Part shown: positions 10,137-21,689 of the stretch, in pieces
How positions within the stretch are numbered: position 1 is the first letter of the stretch
How the letters are laid out: each line of letters opens with the position of its first letter
From: Amborella trichopoda
Lineage: Eukaryota; Streptophyta; Magnoliopsida; Amborellales; Amborellaceae
Length of the DNA: 64,000 nt
Direction of reading: 5' to 3'
Assembly (NCBI RefSeq): GCF_000471905.2
Contig: NW_006494942.1
Location: 386,234 to 450,233 of the forward strand
The notes under the pieces: model-generated
Database searches by the model: none
Told to the model about the DNA's origin: nothing
The model's input: the letters and a program-made list of their open reading frames with translations, nothing else
Translations under genes and position numbers: made by a program

Positions 10137-12659
10137 ACACGCCTTCACACAAAAAAAAAAAGAGAAAAGAAAAAAAACAAATATAAGAAAAATAAATAAA
10201 TAAATATAATAAACATAGTGTATACCTAGACAAGGGAAAGCCGTGAGTAAAAATGACAGACGGACATGGCCACGAAATCATGAGTAAGAGAGTTCCATGA
10301 AAATAAAAACCCGCGCATGGAGAAAACCCGAAAGGGCACCATGAGTAAAACAGAAGATAAGGGTGGACATGGCCGAAAGGTCATGGGTAAAAGAGCCCCA
10401 AATAAGAGCAAGTTGGTGAAAACCATTTCTACGCCCCACTTCCCAAGTCCAAGTGAAAATTCGTAAAGGACACTTGGACAAATAAGCAGATTGATGAAGC
10501 ACACACCTCTACAAGCAGCTTTAACCACATTCTAAAGATAAAAATCACTGATTTCACAATACCAGGACCCAAAAGGACGAGGATCAAGAAAATATTCTGA
10601 CAGTTTAAATCTGTTTGTAAGAGGACTCGAAGGACAGAAGACTCACCAAGAAGGTAAGACAAGTCTCATGAAGAAAAGCACCATTCCCATGAGGTCACTT
10701 GCACGCTCTAAGATTTTGAAGATGCCCCAAGAAGGCTAAGTCAGCCAGACCTTAGACTTGTTATGCAGCAACCAGGATTGAGCCCTTAAGGATCACCTCA
10801 GATGAAGAAGAGAGGTATCATGCTTGTCGAAACGGGGTTGAGCCCAAAGTTGGTCACCTCGAAAATGACGTACCCTGCCCGCCAAGGACATTCTTGTGCA
10901 CAAAGCCGACAGCCGCCAACCAAAGCCCCTTCACCAAACCATCTAGAACAAACAACAAAACAAAGAAACCCAAACTAAATGGGAAGCGCGCCCTAAAGCA
11001 TGGCACTTGGCCGCTAGACAGGCCCAATTCTGACCAACAAGGTCCGTACAAAATCCTCAGCTGTCAAAATCACAAACAGTCCCTTAAGGGTAAGGACTTC
11101 GACAGGATCCCTCAAAAAGTCTCTTCTCCCCCTAAAGTATCCATGGATGGACCTGCACATTGCATCCAAATGTCTGAGCATCCTAGTTACAGCATTGTGT
11201 GGATATCTCCTAGGCGTTCACGTGGTCCTATGGCTAGGAAGAAAAAAGTAATAAAACCGAATGAAATTTTTTGAATGTTGTCCTTCTCGCTTCTCTCAAA
11301 GTATAACATTTAGTGGGGCAAGTTGCTTGAAGGCATTTTTCAGCACCTTGAGTCCCCGAGGCGGAATAAAAGAGAAGCCGGTCAATAAAGCCTTGACTTA
11401 CAATGAAATTTTTGACAATCTCAGAATTACCTCAAAATGGGTTAAAATCTTCCTAAGGACTTCAAAAGGCCACCTATCAAGTTTCCTCGCAATTCGACAT
11501 GTCTAATGCAGTGCAGACAAAGAAATAGTTTTAAAAAAAATCAGCCTTTAGCATTATGAAATAGACCCTATAACTAGAACTATATTTTTGGTGCATCAAA
11601 TGGCTAGAGAACCACTGCCATTGGATTCGAAATAGTTGAAAACCCCTAGGAGTCAAGTTTCGGCTTAAATAGGCACTTCAGGACAAAGTTATGTGTAAAA
11701 GACTGAAAAAGGGTAGGCCGCACGCTATTCCCATATGCCCTCCCTGCACTAAATCACCATTAATGGTGATTGTTTTCACAGTTTTGGGTAGTGACTTTCG
11801 GGAGCCATATCTCCCTTGTTAGGAGTCGGATCGCGCTCGAATTTTGTGAGCATGTTCGTCTCGTCAAGACGAGCGTTTCAATATGCCCAAGCAGGGAGAA
11901 AAGCTAGAGAGAAGTTGGCAATTCGCGGCAAAATTTACAGAAAATTCAACAGCAACACGTTCTGCTCAAGCGACTATAACACGACGCTTGTGCAATGGAT
12001 CGATGTGAAACCAGTTCCATCACGTGCGTAAGGTATGAGGCTACATCTGGGCTGCCATGCGTGATGAACAGGCAGATTTCACACACGAAGCTGATAAACT
12101 TGTTGTAAATACTTAACGGCATGCTCAGTATAATACAGTGAAAAAATCAAGGAAAACATCAAGACATGAGCACACCATCGATCAGAAGTTTTCAAGATTC
12201 ATCCAAATTTTGAGTCGCATGATCGTGGCCTAGAAACGCGATCTGTGGTTTGAAGTTGATATCAAATCGATCGTCATGCTGAGCCCAAGAAGAAAGTAAT
12301 CATATTTTGGACAAACGAGCGTCGGAGCAACCCCGGATCATACATGAAAGATCACGCATGTTCTAGGGCAGCAGTAGGGACATTTTGGAATTCCTTATAT
12401 TGTTGGGCAGGGGGAAAAACATAATTTTGCACCCTTTTTTAGATTTTTCTTTAATTCAAACAAATTGTAATTATCATCAATTAAGGTAGATTTTATGTAT
12501 CCACCCATGTGGCCCAATTCTATCAATACATGCTAAACCAAATTGTAAAGGGCTTCCCTCATGCTTCAATTTCATGAATAAAATTTGAGAATTTACCATT
12601 GGGATTGTGGACATGTCTTGGAAAGAGAGAGAGGAGAGAGAAGAAAAATTTTGATACCT

Positions 12660-14290
12660 CTTGGTGAAGGTAACTTTCTCTCTTCTCCTCTTTCTCTCTC
12701 CTCTCACCTTCTTTTTTCTCTCTCCTCCTCTTTCTCTTTCCTTCTTTTCCTCTCATCTTTCTCTTTCTCTCTCCTCTTCTTTCTTTCTCATCTTTCTCTT
12801 TCTCTCTCATTCTCTTTCTCTCTCCTTTCATCTTCTTTCTTTCCCTCTCCTCATCTTTCTCTCTCCACTTATTTCTTTCTCATCTTCTCTCCTCTTTCTC
12901 TCTCTTCTCTCCTCTTCTTTCTTTCTCTCCCCCTCTTTCTCTTTCCTCTTCTTTTCTCTCTCCTCTTATTTCTTTCTATCCCCTCTTCTTCCTCTCTATC
13001 TCCCTCTCCTCTCCTCATTATCTCTCTCACCTCTCCAGTCATGCACGGTGATGTCCATCATCGAGCATGACATCCTCTTTCTTTTCTCAATCTTTTGGAA
13101 CAGGCATAATGAGCCGGGCCTTAACCCAAGTGGCGGGCTGGGCCTCTGTCCAAGTTCCTTTGTCTCTATGTTGTGCACGGTGATACAAATAGCTGTGCAT
13201 GACATTTCTTCCTTGTTCTTCGATAAGGATATTGAATCGGGCCCTTACCCAAGTGGCAGGACGAGTTGTGTCTGAGTCCATTCTGACACACACGGCGATG
13301 TCTATTATCGCACATGCCTTCTTCATGTTCTCTTATGCTCTCTCTTGTCATGGACGGCAGAAGCCATCGCTGTTCATATTCTCTTCTGCTCCCTCTCTTG
13401 TCATGGACAGCGGAAGTCATTGTTGTTCATGTTCTATCTCCCTTTCCTCCTTCCTCTATCATGGACGGTGTAAGCTATCGCCGTCAATGCTTCCTTCTCT
13501 TCTTCTCTCTCCTCTGTCATAGACAACGAAATCCTATCGTTGTCCATGCTTCCTTCTCTTCTTCTCTCTCCACTATCATGGACGACGGAACCCATCATCA
13601 TCTATGTTTCTTTTCCCTCTCTTTCTCCTCTGTCATGGATGGCAAAACCTCATCGTCATCCATGTTTATCTTCCCTCATCTCTCTTCTTCTTTCTCTCTT
13701 CTTTCTCCCTCTTCTTACTTCTCTCTTCTCTATCTTTCTCTCTCTTCTTTCTTATCTCTCTTCTTCCTTCCTCTTTTTTCTCTCTTCTTTCTTCTCTCAT
13801 CTTTCTTCTTTCTCTCTCTTCTTCCTTTCTCTTATTTCTCACTCTTCTTTCTTCTCTCTTCTTACCCTTCTCTTCTTTCTTTTTCTTCTTACTTCTCTCT
13901 TCTCTTTCTTTTTCCCTCTCTCTCTCCTTCCCTCTCCTTTCTCTTCTTTTCTTCCTTTCTTCTTTCTTCTCCCTTCTTTCCTTTCTTCACTTCTCTTTCT
14001 CCTTCTTCTCTCTTCTCCCCTCTTCTATCATCTTCTTCTCATCTTCTTCGCTTTTCTCTTCTCATCTCCTTTTCTCTTCTCCTCTCTTCTATTCCATTCT
14101 TCTCTTCTTCTTTTCTCTCTTATGTCTTCTCTCAAAATCTCTCATCTGTTCTATTTCTTCTCTTCTCTTCCTTCTTCTTTCCTCTTCTCCTCTCTTTTAT
14201 TCCCTTCTTCTCCTTTTCTCTCTCTCTGTTCGTCTCTCTTATCTCTCCTTCCTTTCTTTCCTCTTTTCTTCTCCTTCTCTCTTTTCCTCT
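12660..14290 (+). repeat. CT-rich low-complexity tract of copy A
   Basis: About 1.6 kb of TCTCTCTTCTTTC-type sequence, interrupted by unique islands at 13035-13330 and by a minisatellite. The very long Ser/Leu/Phe open frames here on the plus strand are artefacts of the pyrimidine run, not genes. Confidence 0.9.
13340..13680 (+). repeat. 53-59 bp minisatellite, six copies
   Basis: Units start at 13348, 13401, 13459, 13517, 13576 and 13633. Each begins with TCATGGACGGCGGAAGCCAT or a variant and ends in a CT tract. The same unit, inverted and expanded, is found in copy C at 60090-60600 and 61220-61870. Confidence 0.85.
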
Positions 14291-15035
14291 AGTCTGACCA
14301 AGGCAGGCTAAGTCTAGCACTACTATGGTAGTCTTATCGTCGAGCAGTATTGCCGTCGTGCCGGTCTGAGTTACCATGCCCATCTTGCTGCCACGACAGG
14401 CTAGCCACCGTGCCGAGCTGGTCGATGTTCATTATATCGTCGAGTAGTAATGCTACCGTGCCGGTCTGAGTTACCGTGCCCATCTTGCTACCACTCGGGA
14501 CAATCACTGTACTCGTCTAGCCAATGTGTCAGTCTAACTACTTGGTCAAATTCTTCTCTTCTCTTTTCCCTATTCTATCTCTTTCTTCTTCTTTCATCAC
14601 CCCAATCTCTACCCTCTTATTCTTTTCCTCTTCTCTTGGATGTGCACGTCTGTGTTCATTCACTCAAAGACAATGTGGGGTCACTTCGCCCACTTGTCTT
14701 GTAAACTAACCATGTGTGTGTGATCACAGAAATAGGAGAATACAGGTCAGGAGAATACAGGTCAAGGGAGGCGATATCGAACCAATTGTACTACTGGGGG
14801 GCTTTCGTAGTGATCTAAGAGGGCGTCCACACGAATCAGCTCGAGTGAGTCACGGACCCAGGTGAGGTGTGTCCCCCCTTCACATTAAATTCCTCTCCCA
14901 TCGGTTGGTATACATGCCCTTGTTCCTTAGCAAGGTTCCCGAGAGAGCGGTCTCAAGTCCCGGGTTCTTCTTGAAACCCGAGAAACATGCCACCAGATCA
15001 TTTGGATTCCAAGGGCGAGATCGAGGCACCTAACT

Positions 15036-17842
15036 AATGGTGTTTTCGTACCAATAGTTGGCTTTTGCAAGAGGGTGAGGTAGGCATTACCCTTCTTAAT
15101 TTGCATTTTGTAGGTGGCCCCCCTTTGTTGAGGGAGGAATATGAGGAATTTGTCCCCAACACCGGGGTTGTCTTCGAGGGTGTGCCCACGAAGGGTAAGC
15201 AAGATTCTGCAAGTCTCAGTGAGCTATTCAAGATCTATTAGCTCCTGTACTCAGAGTCGTAGCCTTCGACTTGTGGGGTACATTTTGAAGCATGACAAGA
15301 TTACTTTCACGATAACCGTCAAGAGGGTGAGGATGTAAGCTCAAGCGCCTCATGGGAAAACAAGTCTCAGTGATTGGAGGCAATCAGAGCTTCAAAGAGG
15401 ACGATTGCCCCTCCGAGGTGGAATGCGAGGGACTGGGTATGCTTGGCTGCCTATTTGACCCTATTCTTGTGCAAGTTCGACCCTTTCGAGGGCGAAGGGC
15501 TATGTTGTTCGGCGTGGTTGTCTCTATGTCGCCTGTATGATGGCTGAGGGTATGGGCTTTGTGCTGGCTTAGCCGGTCTTGTATAGTATTTTCCACGAGT
15601 TAGGGTCCATTGCTCATGGAAAGGTACCTTCGAGGGACAGTAGTGACGAGGTCTCCCTAGGTGAAGGGTTCCCGGGGCGTTTCACATGAGCTTCCTTGTG
15701 CACTATGTCCTCGGGTGGCTTTCCGCATATTTTCCCGAAGCGTATGAGCTCAACAAGAATCTTGCAACGGCAACGTGCCCGCATATGTTGAAGATTGCTG
15801 GGATGAGGGCTGTAGTCAGGGAGCCAGACGCAGTTGTGAGCTTCTGACTGATGCATCCTTCTTCGCTCGTGAGGGGCCTTTCCCTATTGGTGGCCCCTCG
15901 GATGGTACCTTTATCGGTGCTTTTGGCCTTGCTCTTAATAAGGAGGTTACCGAGACAAGGGAGGCCATGTACCTTGTAAGCGTCCGAGGTTGCATTCTTC
16001 CATTTAGGAGAGTAGGGTGCAAGAGGTTGGAGGGTTATTTCCCTCCCTGGTCTGGATCAAGGGTGTTGCGCCATTATCTCTTTCTTAAAGAAATATGGAA
16101 GGAAAGGGGCACTACATGATCTTGAGGCTGCTGGTGCAATTAGCGAGGTCTGGACTGACCTGGATATGTGCATGGCTTGGAAGAATTGTCTCCTTCTCCC
16201 TGCGCGAAGTAGGTTTCTGGTTCCCCATTATGGGTGTGTAGGTCATACAACTGCGAGCTACCAGCAGTGGTGGGATTCCACTAATTCTAATTACTGGCAC
16301 GCGGCTCATTCATGGCAAGTTACCGATGGTTCCAGACGTGAAGGAAGGGCTGGAAGATGCCTCGTCCCTCCTGACTGGCGAAAACTGAACAAGCCCTGCT
16401 TGCTAGACAGATAAGAGGATGGGATGAAGCTACTCTCATTGAAGAAGAAGATGCGGTCTTTCTTTGATAAGCTTGATGCGATATTCAACTGGGGTGAAGG
16501 GAGTGTGGCCCCATCTCAGGAATAAGAGCCTGGCACGATTTCACGTGCTCAGCCTGAGGGCGAACCTCGTTCTGCCTCATCTAGATGGGCCAATAGTGCT
16601 CCAAGGCCCCCTACTTCTGCTAAGCCCAAAGGTGTTTCTCCCAAGGAGAGGGAAGATAAGGAGAGAGAGAGAGGAAGAGAAAGAGGCAGAGAGAATCTTC
16701 TCCCATTTCTTCTTCTCGGGAGGGAGAGAGGCATTCAAGCAAGGAAGACTTGCCCTCCATGGTGGTGTCCGCAGTTCCGTCTTGTGCAAGGAAGGCTTGG
16801 TTAGGAGCTCGTAGGGCTCCGGATTCTCCTCCAACTGCACCATCTTCAGTTCTAATAGCGACATCGCGACCGATGGATAGTTGGCCTGCACCTCTTGATC
16901 CAGGGCATGGCTCAAGAAGCCCCGCACCAAGAGTGGAGGTCAGCACGACCTCTGCTGCTAACACTCGTGTGGCCTCTCCTGTATGCCTTGCGACATTTGT
17001 TATGCCTGCTCCGAAAGCCACACGGAAGGAGGTAGGCACTTCGAGAGTTGTCCTTTTGGTTTGTCGACTGTGCAGTCCTCGGATTGGCATGCCTCAAGAC
17101 GGCCTGTGGGTAACCCTCCTCTTGAGCTTCGCGCTACTACAAAGGCTTTGGTGCCTCCTGGTTCTAAGAACCCTACACTTGATGTGCCTCCTCTAGATGT
17201 GATCAGCTTTTCCACTGTTCCTCGATCGTCTTCGGGCTTCAAAGCATCAATGGTGAGGGGGATGCTTTACTCAAGCCTTCAAGGATTAAGTGGGTGTCCC
17301 TTATCGGAGATTGGGGAAATGATGGTGGTATTCAGGTCTTGCGTGGCCAATCTGAGGAGTGCGTGGCCTAGTGGAAAAATCTTCCACCGTCTCGATGGAC
17401 TACTGCAAGGTCTCGGTGACTAGGGAACTGAAGCCCTTTCATGTGAGGATATAGTGTAGGCATCTTTCAAGAGGCGTTTGGATGCCTTGGAGGAGGATTT
17501 GGCTACCCGACATGGCCTGGTGCAACAGCGCGCACAAGAACTGGCCCGGCTTGGTTCAGAGCGAGACTCCTTGTCGGCGGCGATTGCGAGCCTTTCTAAG
17601 GAGCTCAAGGTTGTGAAGGCTGAAATAGAGGAGTTGCAAGCTCGGGTAGCTTCATTAAGCGCTCGTCGAGACTCTAGCGGTCGCGCGAGTTAGAGCAGCT
17701 AGATTTTGACTCCATGGCATTCGCCACCTTGGCTAATTCGACTGCTCAGGAGATTTCTCAACTTCAAGAAGAGAAGCAGGCCCTGTTGCGGCGCGTAGAG
17801 GAGTTAAAGGCGATGATCGAGGAGTCCTTCGATCGCTTCTAA
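15036..17842 (+). pseudogene. Plant mobile domain (PMD, aminotransferase-like) protein, degenerate and N-truncated
   Basis: Starting directly at the copy A boundary the frame reads WCFRTNSWLLQEG, GITLLNLHFVGGPPLL, EEYEEFVPNTG and SLSELFKIY. Further on are YVLGWLSAYF, CPHMLKIAG, FFAREGPFPIGGPSDG and MYLVSVRGC, then YQQWWDSTNSNYW (near 16260-16305). A C-terminal coiled coil (17478-17842) ends at TAA 17840-17842. The same blocks occur in the minus-strand relic at 22850-24192. Many stops (for example near 15024 and 15239) and several frameshifts kill it. PMD proteins are plant-specific; they occur in Ty3/gypsy and Mutator-like elements and, as host genes, in MAIN/MAIL1. About 120 N-terminal residues are missing relative to the other copy. 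The extra-ORF role is inferred. Confidence 0.75.
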
Positions 17843-18339
17843 GAGTGCAAGGCTTCTCTTATTGCTCTTCTTCTTCCCCTTTATCTTTCTTTTGCAGACC
17901 TTCTTTTGGTCTTTTGCTCAGACCCTCTTTTTGTAACCTTTCTAGTTTATAATGAACGAGGAGCTGTTTCTTCTATCTGATGGTGATGAATTTTTTTTTT
18001 TTTGGAAGGTGGATTTAACATCTTGCCTTTGGGACCAATTGGGTTCTTCTCAAGTCTTTGGACTTTTCTCGCTCGTGGAGAGCGGGGACTGAGTCAACCC
18101 TTGCTACGAGGAAGTCTGCCCATTCTGGTTTCCTTATGAATGTTGTCCATCTATTAGGACTATCTGATTGATTTGGATGTAGTTCTTCAAGATAGAGCGG
18201 AATGCCCTACAATTGGCCAAGTCATGGCCCTTTTGTTGATGGTATTTGCATTAAGGGTTTTGGTCTATTTGCATGCTCAGTTCTTGTCTTTTAGGAGCGT
18301 TGGGCGCTATCATCTCATGCCTTGACATCATGTCGAATA
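17843..18339. other. Non-coding stretch between PMD and gag relics
   Basis: It starts with a T-rich 3'-UTR-like segment (17865-18000, including a T12 run near 17990) that fits the end of the PMD gene. The rest has no recognisable feature and probably contains the junction between two insertions of opposite orientation. Confidence 0.4.
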
Positions 18340-19796
18340 CTATAGAAAGCCACTCGGGAGGCAGCCTGGCTGAAGAAGAGTCATTGTGACCATGTGGGAA
18401 GTTTCTAGGGTCTCAAAAGCTCTCGTGAGGCTCTCTAAGTCAATCTGTCCATTTCGGATCAAGGCTTCGATGTGCTCTTTCAACTGGATGAAATCTTGGA
18501 CTAGGAGTCCTATGCTTCGGTGGTAGGCACAGTACTTGGGGTCAACAATGAGTTCATCTTGTTCCGACTTCTTGACGTTAGGGAGCATCAACATCTCTTG
18601 ATCAAGGAGCATTTTCAAGAGGGTGGGGACTCACTCCTTATTGAAGCAGTACTTCTGATATTTTTGCAGTGGCAGCTCGTTATTATAATTCTGCTTCTGA
18701 GGGGCTTGCGGCTGGTAGCTTGTCTGGATTTTGGTTGGTATCCCTAGTGACATGTCTAGGGTTGGCAGAGGGACGATATTGGCTGCAAGTTTAGCGCCAA
18801 GGGGTACGGTTGTGATGGCTGCACTGATTATGTTCTTAAGTTGATTGGTGCGAGGATTTGACATGTTGCCCCCGGTGTTACGAGCTTGACTGGTGGCTGA
18901 GCTTTGGGCTCGGTCTCCTTCATAATGTTTTAATAGGCTTTCAATCTTGGCAACCTTGGTGATCATGTCGGAGAAAGTGGTGGGGTTGGACGCCTCAACA
19001 TGTAGCGCAATCTCTTGTTTCATATTTCTTACACACGTTTGCACCGATTCTATTTCATTCATAGGGCTGCTCATACACATGGCAAGGTCACGCCACCTTT
19101 GGATATATTTTCCCACTGATTGGTCTGGTTCTTGAGTCATAGTGAGGAGCTCTATGGTTTGGACATCCAATTCGGCCTCGAAGAAGCACTTGTAGAAGAG
19201 TTGTTCCATTTCTTTCCACGAGTGGATTGAGTTTGGTGACAGACATGCATACCATTTGAATGCGGGTCCCTCAAGTGTTTCAACGAACTGTCGTAAGAGT
19301 AGTCTGGTGTCGATGGCTATGTGTTGTTGCGGTGACCCCATCCCGTCGAAGGCTAGTAGTTTCCTCTTTTGATATTCAATGGGGAAAGGGACTTGGTCAA
19401 TTGAAGGTGGGTAAGGTTTTTTGTATTGGCGATTTTCAGGCGTTTTCGACACCTGGAGGCCTTGGATGCTTTTGTTGATCATTATTTGGACATCTTCTTG
19501 AGTGAAGGTTAGGCCTGGGAGACTAAGTTATGCTGGTCATGGAAGGAGCCGAGTGGATCACCATGTACTGATGCCTGGCCCATGGGAGGCAGATGTGTTA
19601 TGTTCCTCTTGTCATTTTGGGGTCTACGGGGAGAACTCACCTTGTGGTGGAGAGACACCGCGGTATGAATGTCCTCCAGTCTTTTGATCCTATCGAGGAT
19701 GTCTCTCAGGATGCTTTCGATACCGGATGGTGGATCTTCCTTATCTCCTTCTTCGTGGTTCACCACCATTACTTCGACTCGTTCGCTGGAGCTCAA
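18340..19796 (-). pseudogene. gag of Tat/Ogre-like Ty3/gypsy element, nearly full length
   Basis: The frame starts at ATG 19796 (MSSSERVEVM, then a DILDRIKRLEDIH helix). A frameshift near 19515 leads into LPGLTFTQEDVQIMINKS, and the frame then continues through PFPIEYQKRK, RQFVETLEGPAFKWY, SWKEMEQLFYKCFF, TIELLTMTQEPD, HVEASNP and FNKE. A TGA at about 18632 replaces the expected Trp (FNKE-W in the 4.0-5.4 kb copy). The frame then reads on through LLKMLLDQEMLMLPN and KYCAYHRSIG to a stop near 18340. The knuckle-like YCAYHR segment lacks the second half of the usual Cys/His pattern. Two lesions inactivate it. It is the best-preserved gag of this family in the window, and no protease follows it downstream (left). 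Confidence 0.8.
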
Positions 19797-21660
19797 TAGT
19801 TCAGCTGGAAGATCTTGGGCCTCTTAGTGCCTCGATTTGGTACACTGGTTAGAAGTGGCTAAGCCTATCCTCCCTGAGCCTGAAATTGCCTCATAGCCCA
19901 GGTGAGCACGGGTTCCCGGTGGCTCAGAGGATGAGGTTTTGTCAAGCGCGATGCTTTGAGGTTTTGGGGTCGTTGCTCGCCCTTGATGGGCGTGTGACAA
20001 TCCTGGGGGCATATCTCTTTAACTTGATGAGGTTCTGCTGAGCTTTGTGAGTCGGGTGGGTTGGACTTGACTTCACATATCTGGACGACATGACATTGAA
20101 CGATGTCGTCCATCGCGAGAGGATATGCGTCTTGCAGCGGGTAAAATTGGTTGTTCTTCATTAGACCCTCCGTGGTTGAATGTTCAGCTCATCCCCCTTG
20201 TGAGGCTACCCGGGTTTGCCTCGCTTGCTCGTGTCGAGGGAGCGAGTCGGTCTTCGCGGTGGATGATCTTAGACTCGCCTTTCAAGATGGTCGTGCTTTC
20301 AAGTAAGGGGCCAGTTGGCAGGTCGTTTCCGGTTGTGACCTACCCCGAGCTCTGCTTTGGGGGGGGGGGGGGCGTCTTGGGAGTATAGCGCTAGCAGAGT
20401 CGAAAGGACAGTGCTTGCTGGGAGCCTTTTCAAGATCCAAGAGGTGGTCGTACTTGTCAGTGGGCTTGGGTTTCCAGTATGTCCTTCATGCTAGAGGGGC
20501 GTCCGTCCCTGAACGGGTGCGTGCGAGCTATTGGAGTGTTTGGGATGGGACCAAGTCCATTCCTTCATGTTGCATGGGACCCGGCACTTGGAATGCCTGC
20601 CCGTTTGGTTTGACAGACCTTATGGCCTTCGACATATATGTGCAAGGGGTTTTGTGGCCTTCGATTGATCTAAAGGCCATTTGCTCGCATGGGTCTACCG
20701 TGTGGGTTGCCCCGAGTGGCGAGTTTTTTATGTGGTGTGAGGGCAGTCGGCAGACCACGTGTGGTGAATTTGGATTTGAAGAGACCCACAGTGGGTGAAG
20801 GGATTGAGATGGGTTGCCATCTACCCAGACTTGTCATCACGATGGTTAGGCCATCGGTGGTGACGAGAGTGCATGTGAAGGAGGATGACCAGTTTGACAG
20901 GCACCGATGGAGGTGACAGCCCTGTTGGGGTTCACTGAGTGGCAGGGAAGCCCTCATCTAGGCTTACGAATGATGAGGTGCCAGTCATGAGGGTGTGGAA
21001 GAGTGTGATTGCAGTGCCGCCCTTGGAGGTAACCTTAGTAGGTTCCCTCCAGTCAAGGGTGACATGAGTGCGTTTGCTTTCTTTACGATGGGAGAAGATT
21101 GATTCGCTTACCTCCTCGTTGCGGGTTCGTGGGACACATCCGGGACGCTTGTCCTCTTAGATCAGTTACGAAAGCCCTCCGGCTGTTCACCAGCATGGTT
21201 TGGTCAGGGACTCTCTTCAGACGCTATTGATCATTTTTCTCCTCTCTCGTGTCTAAATTCTGATGGATGTCTTGATTCTTCTCTCCAGGGTTAATCCTCT
21301 TTTGGCTGATCGAACAAATGAATGGGGAACTTCGTCGACCTCGTCGGGCTGTCTAGACGAGGAGGAGGGATTAAGCACGGAGCGCATGCTGGTTTGAACC
21401 TTTTGATTTGCTCAGGTCCGCGCAGTTTTACACGTGTGTGAGATAACGTGTTTGTAAGGGAAGAGAGAAAGTTTTGAAAACTATAAACATCTTCAAGAGG
21501 AGAGAAGTGCGTACCCACGCGATCAGGGGTATTTCTCTCTCTTGCAAAATTTTCTCTCTCCTCTCCTTGGGACGTTAGGATTAAGAGGAAAGACCAGTAT
21601 AATCAAGCGTAATGCCTCTTCTTTATTGAATTGTAATCCCCCTCTTTTGCAATTGACTTA
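19797..21660 (-). mobile_element. 5' leader and R/U5 of the minus-strand gag element (copy B)
   Basis: Upstream of the gag relic, short frames on the minus strand (for example 20161-19865, with its own ATG) have no known domain. A G12 run lies at about 20359-20371. Between 21250 and 21080 the minus strand carries GGAGGGCTTTCGT and CTGATCTAAGAGG, blocks shared in order with copies A and C at their LTR/leader ends, followed by GAGGTAAGC. A short CT/GA-rich tract is at 21530-21565. Confidence 0.5.
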
Positions 21661-21667
21661 AGCTTGT

Positions 21668-21675
21668 TTATATAG
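21668..21675 (-). promoter_or_regulatory. TATA box of copy B LTR
   Basis: TATATAAA on the minus strand is followed about 45 bases downstream by an AATAAAG motif. Copy C has the same spacing at 62383-62390. Confidence 0.5.
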
Positions 21676-21689
21676 AGTTCTCACCAACG

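Larger units (their letters stand above)
7500..11300 (-). mobile_element. LTR-like repeat-rich region, probably minus orientation
   Basis: No coding relic is recognised in this 3.8-kb stretch. On the minus strand a TATA box (8701-8694) is followed by a GA-rich leader, and the region on both sides is made of degenerate short tandem repeats (listed separately). This composition resembles the long LTRs of the other elements here. Short frames, for example 10894-11274 (+), have no recognisable domain and are probably chance. I could not find convincing TG..CA ends. Confidence 0.35.
11310..15035 (+). mobile_element. CT-rich LTR plus leader, copy A
   Basis: This stretch aligns over its whole length, inverted, with 63715-59215 (copy C). 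Shared landmarks in order are a block ending in GGCTTAAATAGGC/GGCTTAATCGGGG, a TCGTCTCGTCAAGACGAGCG palindrome-like block, a weakened TATA region near 12520 (TATCAATACATG where copy C has TATATAAGCATG), ATGAATAAA, a long CT tract, a roughly 55-bp minisatellite, CCGTGCCGGTCTGAGTTACC blocks, and the end CGAGATCGAGGCACCTAAC. Homology stops abruptly there and PMD coding begins in copy A. TG..CA ends and a primer site were not resolved, so LTR versus leader limits are uncertain. Confidence 0.65.

Noticed and set aside
12661..14311. Long plus-strand open frames (up to 327 codons) rich in Ser, Leu and Phe
   Set aside because: They are products of a CT-rich tract in which stop codons are rare; all three frames are open and none has a domain. 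The same holds for 54305-55003, 55734-57049 and the minus strand of 59745-62326.
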